A DNA stretch of 35,244 nt from Proteobacteria bacterium UBA6908 (GTDB lineage: Bacteria; Pseudomonadota; Gammaproteobacteria; Acidiferrobacterales; UBA6901). Shown here piece by piece: positions 34,501 through 35,244 of this stretch. Within the stretch, counting starts at the first letter, position 1. Every line of letters begins with the position of its first letter. The notes beneath the pieces were generated by a model, which saw nothing but the letters and a program-made list of their open reading frames with translations, was not told where the DNA came from and did no database searches. The stretch lies in the NCBI GenBank assembly GCA_002451085.1, contig DKBE01000026.1:1-35244 (forward strand), in the 5' to 3' direction. Both the position numbers and the translations under genes were made by a program.

Positions 34501-35028
34501 TCGATGTACAGCGACCTGCTGAACCGCGCGGTCGAGTCACTGAAGGCCGGGCGTGCACCGGATCTCGATACCCCGGTCACGAGCGGCACCGAGATCAACC
34601 TGCATGCCCCGGCCTTGCTGCCAGCTGATTATCTACCAGATGTGCACATGCGACTGGTGCAATACAAACGCATCGCCGGTGCCACAAGCCAGGCTGAACT
34701 GGACGACCGCATGGCTGAAACAATCGACCGCTTCGGTCCGTTGCCGGAAGCCGCCAAAGTACTGTTTGAAATTACTGCCCTGAAATTGCGCACCACACCG
34801 CTCGGCATCAAAAAAATCGAGGCCGGCCCCAAGGGCGCGCGCCTCGAATTCACCGATCAGCCGAATATCGATCCTGCCAATATTATTCGACTGCTGCAAT
34901 CGGCACCTAAAATATACCGGTTGGATGGTCCGAATAAACTGCGGATCACCACTGAAATGCCAGATGTGAAGGATCGGCTGGCAGCATTGCATTCATTATT
35001 TGCATCACTGACACTGCCTACGTACTAG
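31528..35028 (+). CDS. mfd: transcription-repair coupling factor Mfd
   Basis: Mfd removes RNA polymerase stalled at lesions and recruits UvrA. The 1166-residue product starts at TTG 31528. The one nearby ATG (31509) is out of frame and no good ribosome site is seen, so the exact start is uncertain. Order of parts: UvrB-like N-terminus (with PLLPFPDWESLPYDAFSPH), an RNA polymerase-interaction domain near 495-560 (DPVVHENHGVGRYRGLQ), then the RecG-like translocase with K653 in GDVGFGKTEVA, D748-E-E-H751, LTATPVPRTLNLALSG and STIIETGIDIPTANTI, and the QLRGRVGRS helicase motif. The C-terminal domain ends near residue 1166. It is about 20 residues longer than E. coli Mfd. It converges on def. Confidence 0.97.
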   Translation: MNSPPDLPQPADPSPLKPVWLPKPGHETVWSHLLGSSRGLAIAQAARLHPGPLLVVCQDARSVQHLDDELHFYLGENNTVPLLPFPDWESLPYDAFSPHPDIISERLLTLYRLPELKQGIVLVAATTLQHRLVPPAYVSGHTFLLETGQTLKIEAFRARLSQAGYHAVAQVVEPGEYAIRGGLVDVYPVGATTPYRLDLFGDTIESIRVFDPDTQRSGDRLTAMRLLPAREAPLNAEAIQRFRQSYRVEFEGDPQKSTLYREVSKGAAPAGIEYYLPLFFETTATLFDYLPDSTLCVLEDGLTNSMETFWRDTGERYRVLRTDPERPILSPARLFLEPEVLQSALDGYQRIRLSVMTTDGEQAKDSEIHFATRLPPVLPVNPKADVPHLALFDWLNTFEGRVLVVAETAGRREVLRRLLFDHGFEPVACDNWQAFLDGDMRLALTDAGLEKGLLLDTPHLAVVTEPQLYGERAAQRRRRRESARDLSAIIRDLAELHLNDPVVHENHGVGRYRGLQMLDVGDGPTEFLTLEYQDGDKLYVPVTDLARISRYTGTHPDQAPLHKLGGDAWEKAKRRAREKAWDAAVELLEVQALRASRPGHAFPTRDEHYEVFSSAFPFEETPDQARVIEEVLADMESARPMDRLVCGDVGFGKTEVALRAAFQAVHGGKQVAVLVPTTLLAQQHFQNFSDRFADLPFRIELLSRFRSAGEQARAISLLAGGQVDIVIGTHRLLQDDVRFKRLGLVIIDEEHRFGVRQKERLKKLRSEVDILTLTATPVPRTLNLALSGLRDVSLIGTPPQARLAIKTFVMEWNDALLREACLREIRRGGQVFFLHNDVSSMDKMKERLTALVPEAELRIAHGQMPERELERTMLDFYHQRFNILLCSTIIETGIDIPTANTIIIERADKFGLAQLHQLRGRVGRSHHRAYAYLLIPPRAALSGDAQKRLDAIATLEDLGAGFALASHDLEIRGAGELLGEAQSGQIDEVGYSMYSDLLNRAVESLKAGRAPDLDTPVTSGTEINLHAPALLPADYLPDVHMRLVQYKRIAGATSQAELDDRMAETIDRFGPLPEAAKVLFEITALKLRTTPLGIKKIEAGPKGARLEFTDQPNIDPANIIRLLQSAPKIYRLDGPNKLRITTEMPDVKDRLAALHSLFASLTLPTY

Positions 35029-35066
35029 CGGCGAGCGTTATTCTGCAATCACGCGTGGCGGTGAAA

Positions 35067-35244
35067 CTACATCTCGGGAAACAGCGCATCCTCGTAACCG
35101 AACAGGCGCATGTCCTTGAGGCGCATGGGATAGAGAATGCCGTCGAGGTGATCACATTCGTGCTGCACGACACGGGCATGGAAACCGCTCGCCTCGCGGG
35201 CAAACGGGTTGCCGTGCACATCGACCCCGCTGTAGCGCAGATGC
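35067..35244 (-). CDS. def: peptide deformylase, C-terminal part (runs off the window)
   Basis: The last 178 bases encode, on the minus strand, the C-terminal 58 residues of a protein ending at a TAG (35067-35069). The sequence [21 protein letters not shown] contains the HEXXH metal-binding motif of peptide deformylase, and the preceding [16 protein letters not shown] fits the strand before it. Deformylase removes the formyl group from new proteins. The 5' part, including the GXGXAAXQ and EGCLS motifs, lies beyond the window. It converges on mfd with a 38-nt gap in which I see no terminator. Confidence 0.93.
   Translation of the reverse strand, partial: HLRYSGVDVHGNPFAREASGFHARVVQHECDHLDGILYPMRLKDMRLFGYEDALFPEM

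Noticed and set aside
35018..35221. Minus-strand open frame of 67 codons at the window end
   Set aside because: It is out of frame with the peptide deformylase tail, which carries the HECDH metal motif and explains the same bases.

Overview
This window comes from a sulfur-oxidising proteobacterium, most likely a gammaproteobacterium. The evidence is a reverse-type dissimilatory sulfite reductase (rDsr) cluster that carries dsrEFH and dsrL, which mark the oxidative form of the pathway. A second clue is the trxB / ftsK-lolA-rarA-serS neighbourhood, a gene order well known in Gammaproteobacteria. Coding density is high and the DNA is fairly GC-rich, with short AT-rich intergenic patches. I saw no mobile element, phage gene or CRISPR array. 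I cannot name the genus.

Region 1 (1-10129, + strand): dsrE-F-H-C-M-K-L-J-O-P-N-R. dsrAB would lie just upstream, outside the window. DsrEFH and DsrC relay sulfur, DsrMKJOP is the transmembrane electron-transfer complex, DsrL links DsrAB to NAD(P), DsrN amidates siroheme, and DsrR is an A-type-like protein without the usual cysteines. Stem-loops follow dsrC and dsrP. Region 2 (10130-13934): a NarX/NarL-like two-component system (+) sits where some relatives have dsrS and faces cysG (-), the siroheme synthase that makes the DsrAB cofactor. Its kinase has almost no periplasmic domain and a cysteine-bearing GAF-like module, so it is a candidate redox regulator of this locus.

Region 3 (13935-15067): an AT-rich gap, tRNA-Ser(UGA) on the minus strand, and a YccA/Bax-inhibitor-1-type membrane protein ending at a strong terminator. 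Region 4 (15035-19607, - strand): a compact pgaABCD operon for poly-N-acetylglucosamine, in which PgaA and PgaB are much shorter than the E. coli proteins. Region 5 (19737-26004, - strand): ftsK-lolA-rarA-crcB-DUF190-serS, mostly joined by 4-nt overlaps, with a fluoride-channel pair inserted in the conserved cell-division/lipoprotein/tRNA-synthetase block.

Region 6 (26079-31359): alanine dehydrogenase (-) diverges from thioredoxin reductase (+). A TauE/SafE family transporter and an Smr-domain protein follow, then ispF-ispD and a CarD-like regulator on the minus strand. Region 7 (31528-35244): mfd (+), with an unusual TTG start, faces the 3' end of a peptide deformylase gene (-) that runs off the window.

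The best candidate for something undescribed is the two-component system placed between the rDsr genes and siroheme synthase.
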